Part shown: in pieces, positions 63,337 through 64,000 of the stretch
Numbering within the stretch: the first letter of the stretch is position 1
Layout of the letters: every line of letters begins with the position of its first letter
Source of the DNA: Mesorhizobium shangrilense
GTDB taxonomy: Bacteria; Pseudomonadota; Alphaproteobacteria; Rhizobiales; Rhizobiaceae
Assembly: GCF_040537815.1 (NCBI RefSeq)
Contig: NZ_JBEWSZ010000001.1
Coordinates: 2,976,001 to 3,040,000, forward strand
DNA length: 64,000 nt
Direction of reading: 5' to 3'
Translations under genes and position numbers: made by a program
Notes under the pieces: generated by a model
What the model saw: the letters and a program-made list of their open reading frames with translations, nothing else
Told to the model about the DNA's origin: nothing
The model's database searches: none

Positions 63337-64000
63337 ATGGCCGAGGTCAAGCTCAGAGACATTGTCAAAGTATACGGGCGGCACGTCAGCGTCAGAGGGA
63401 TCGACCTCGAAATCGCAGACCGGGAGTTTGTCGTCTTTGTCGGGCCGTCCGGCTGCGGCAAGTCCACAACGCTACGCATGATCGCAGGACTGGAAACCAT
63501 TTCGCACGGCGAACTGACCATCGGCGGCACAGTCATGAACGATGTGCCCTCGCGCCAACGCGGCGTCGCCATGGTCTTTCAGTCCTATGCGCTTTATCCG
63601 CATATGAATGTTCGGCAAAACATGTCATTCGGCCTCAGGCTTGCGAGATTGTCGAAGGACGAGATTGCCCGGCGGGTCGCCAAGGCTGTCGACGTTCTAG
63701 AGCTTGGGCCCTATCTCGACCGGCGCCCTTCGCAGCTTTCGGGCGGCCAGCGCCAGCGCGTAGCGATGGGCCGCGCAATCGTGCGGGAGCCGCAGGTCTT
63801 TTTGTTCGACGAGCCCCTGTCAAACCTTGACGCAAAATTGCGCAACCAGATGCGCATCGAAATTAAGCGCCTTCAGCGCGCACTCAATGTGACAACCATC
63901 TATGTCACGCATGATCAGGTTGAGGCTATGACTCTGGCGGATCGCATCGTCGTCATGAAAGACGGTGCGATCGCCCAGACCGGAACGCCGACGGAAATCT
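63337..64000 (+). CDS. Carbohydrate ABC transporter ATP-binding protein (UgpC/MalK type), cut at the window end
   Basis: The first 221 residues are in the window: Walker [11 protein letters not shown]-loop [14 protein letters not shown], signature LSGGQRQR, Walker [12 protein letters not shown] and H-loop [11 protein letters not shown]. The C-terminal TOBE part lies beyond position 64000. The ATG at 63337 lies 2 nt after the enolase stop, so it belongs to the SDR/enolase operon. Permease and binding-protein genes probably follow outside the window. Confidence 0.93.
   Translation, partial: MAEVKLRDIVKVYGRHVSVRGIDLEIADREFVVFVGPSGCGKSTTLRMIAGLETISHGELTIGGTVMNDVPSRQRGVAMVFQSYALYPHMNVRQNMSFGLRLARLSKDEIARRVAKAVDVLELGPYLDRRPSQLSGGQRQRVAMGRAIVREPQVFLFDEPLSNLDAKLRNQMRIEIKRLQRALNVTTIYVTHDQVEAMTLADRIVVMKDGAIAQTGTPTEI

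Noticed and set aside
1..64000. CRISPR arrays, tRNA or rRNA genes, plasmid origins
   Set aside because: I looked for regular spaced repeats, cloverleaf-like elements and repABC-like genes and saw none.

Overview
The window is GC-rich DNA with alpha-proteobacterial (Rhizobiales, probably Mesorhizobium-like) gene content: dense catabolic operons with 1-14 nt gene overlaps, many ABC importers, a soxBDAG-type cluster, MocR, GlxA-type, LysR, XRE and RutR-like regulators, and DUF1176, DUF2200 and DUF3592 proteins. The genus is inferred from content only. There are no rRNA or tRNA genes, CRISPR arrays, plasmid origins or intact insertion sequences that I can see. It reads as a peripheral-catabolism region with small decayed patches.

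Layout. (1) 1-8252, minus strand: a MmgE/PrpD protein, sarcosine-oxidase-like SoxB-D-A-G, a DHDPS-family aldolase and a 2-hydroxyacid dehydrogenase, with a divergent LysR regulator at 8413. A further gene starts at the left edge. (2) 9433-16729, minus: an aldolase, a NitT/TauT-type ABC importer, an aldehyde dehydrogenase, a 2-hydroxyacid dehydrogenase and an enolase-superfamily enzyme. (3) 16853-25074, minus: a carbohydrate-type ABC importer, an aldehyde dehydrogenase and two Asp-box (sialidase-fold) proteins, with a divergent GlxA-family regulator. (4) 26.4-27.7 kb: a MerR/Xis-like small protein and DUF2200. (5) 28019-34349, minus: a spermidine/putrescine-type ABC importer followed by a GMC oxidoreductase and a sugar isomerase-like protein. 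(6) 34597-37531: a class III aminotransferase divergent from a MocR regulator. (7) 37549-42928, minus: a dimethylformamidase-large-subunit-like protein, a histidinol-dehydrogenase-like (HpsN-type) enzyme and an acetolactate-synthase-like ThDP enzyme, with a divergent XRE regulator. (8) 44.7-48.6 kb: a cluster of secreted or membrane proteins of unknown function. (9) 48.6-50.4 kb: decayed DNA with a broken gabD. (10) 50451-60374: a nucleoside-type (BMP/PnrA) ABC importer, an amidohydrolase, a NIPSNAP protein, a GMC oxidoreductase and a uracil-DNA-glycosylase-like protein, divergent from a RutR-like TetR regulator. (11) 60.4-61.2 kb: decayed DNA with an IS481-family transposase remnant. (12) 61318-64000, plus: an SDR, a glucarate-dehydratase-like enolase and a truncated ABC ATPase.

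How the parts work together: most blocks follow one plan of dedicated importer, two to four oxidoreductases, lyases or hydrolases, and a local regulator. None of the substrates can be named from sequence alone. The strongest lead is block 10. A RutR-like repressor gene is divergent from an operon that begins with a UDG-superfamily gene. The shared 195-bp intergenic region carries two TGAC-N6-GTCA sites, the half-site arrangement of the known RutR operator, and one overlaps a TTGACA -35 box. This suggests an undescribed nucleobase- or nucleoside-like catabolic system. Other leads are a SoxD-like subunit that lost two of four zinc ligands, a dimethylformamidase-like protein without its small subunit, and a 37-bp operator-like dyad in front of the XRE gene.
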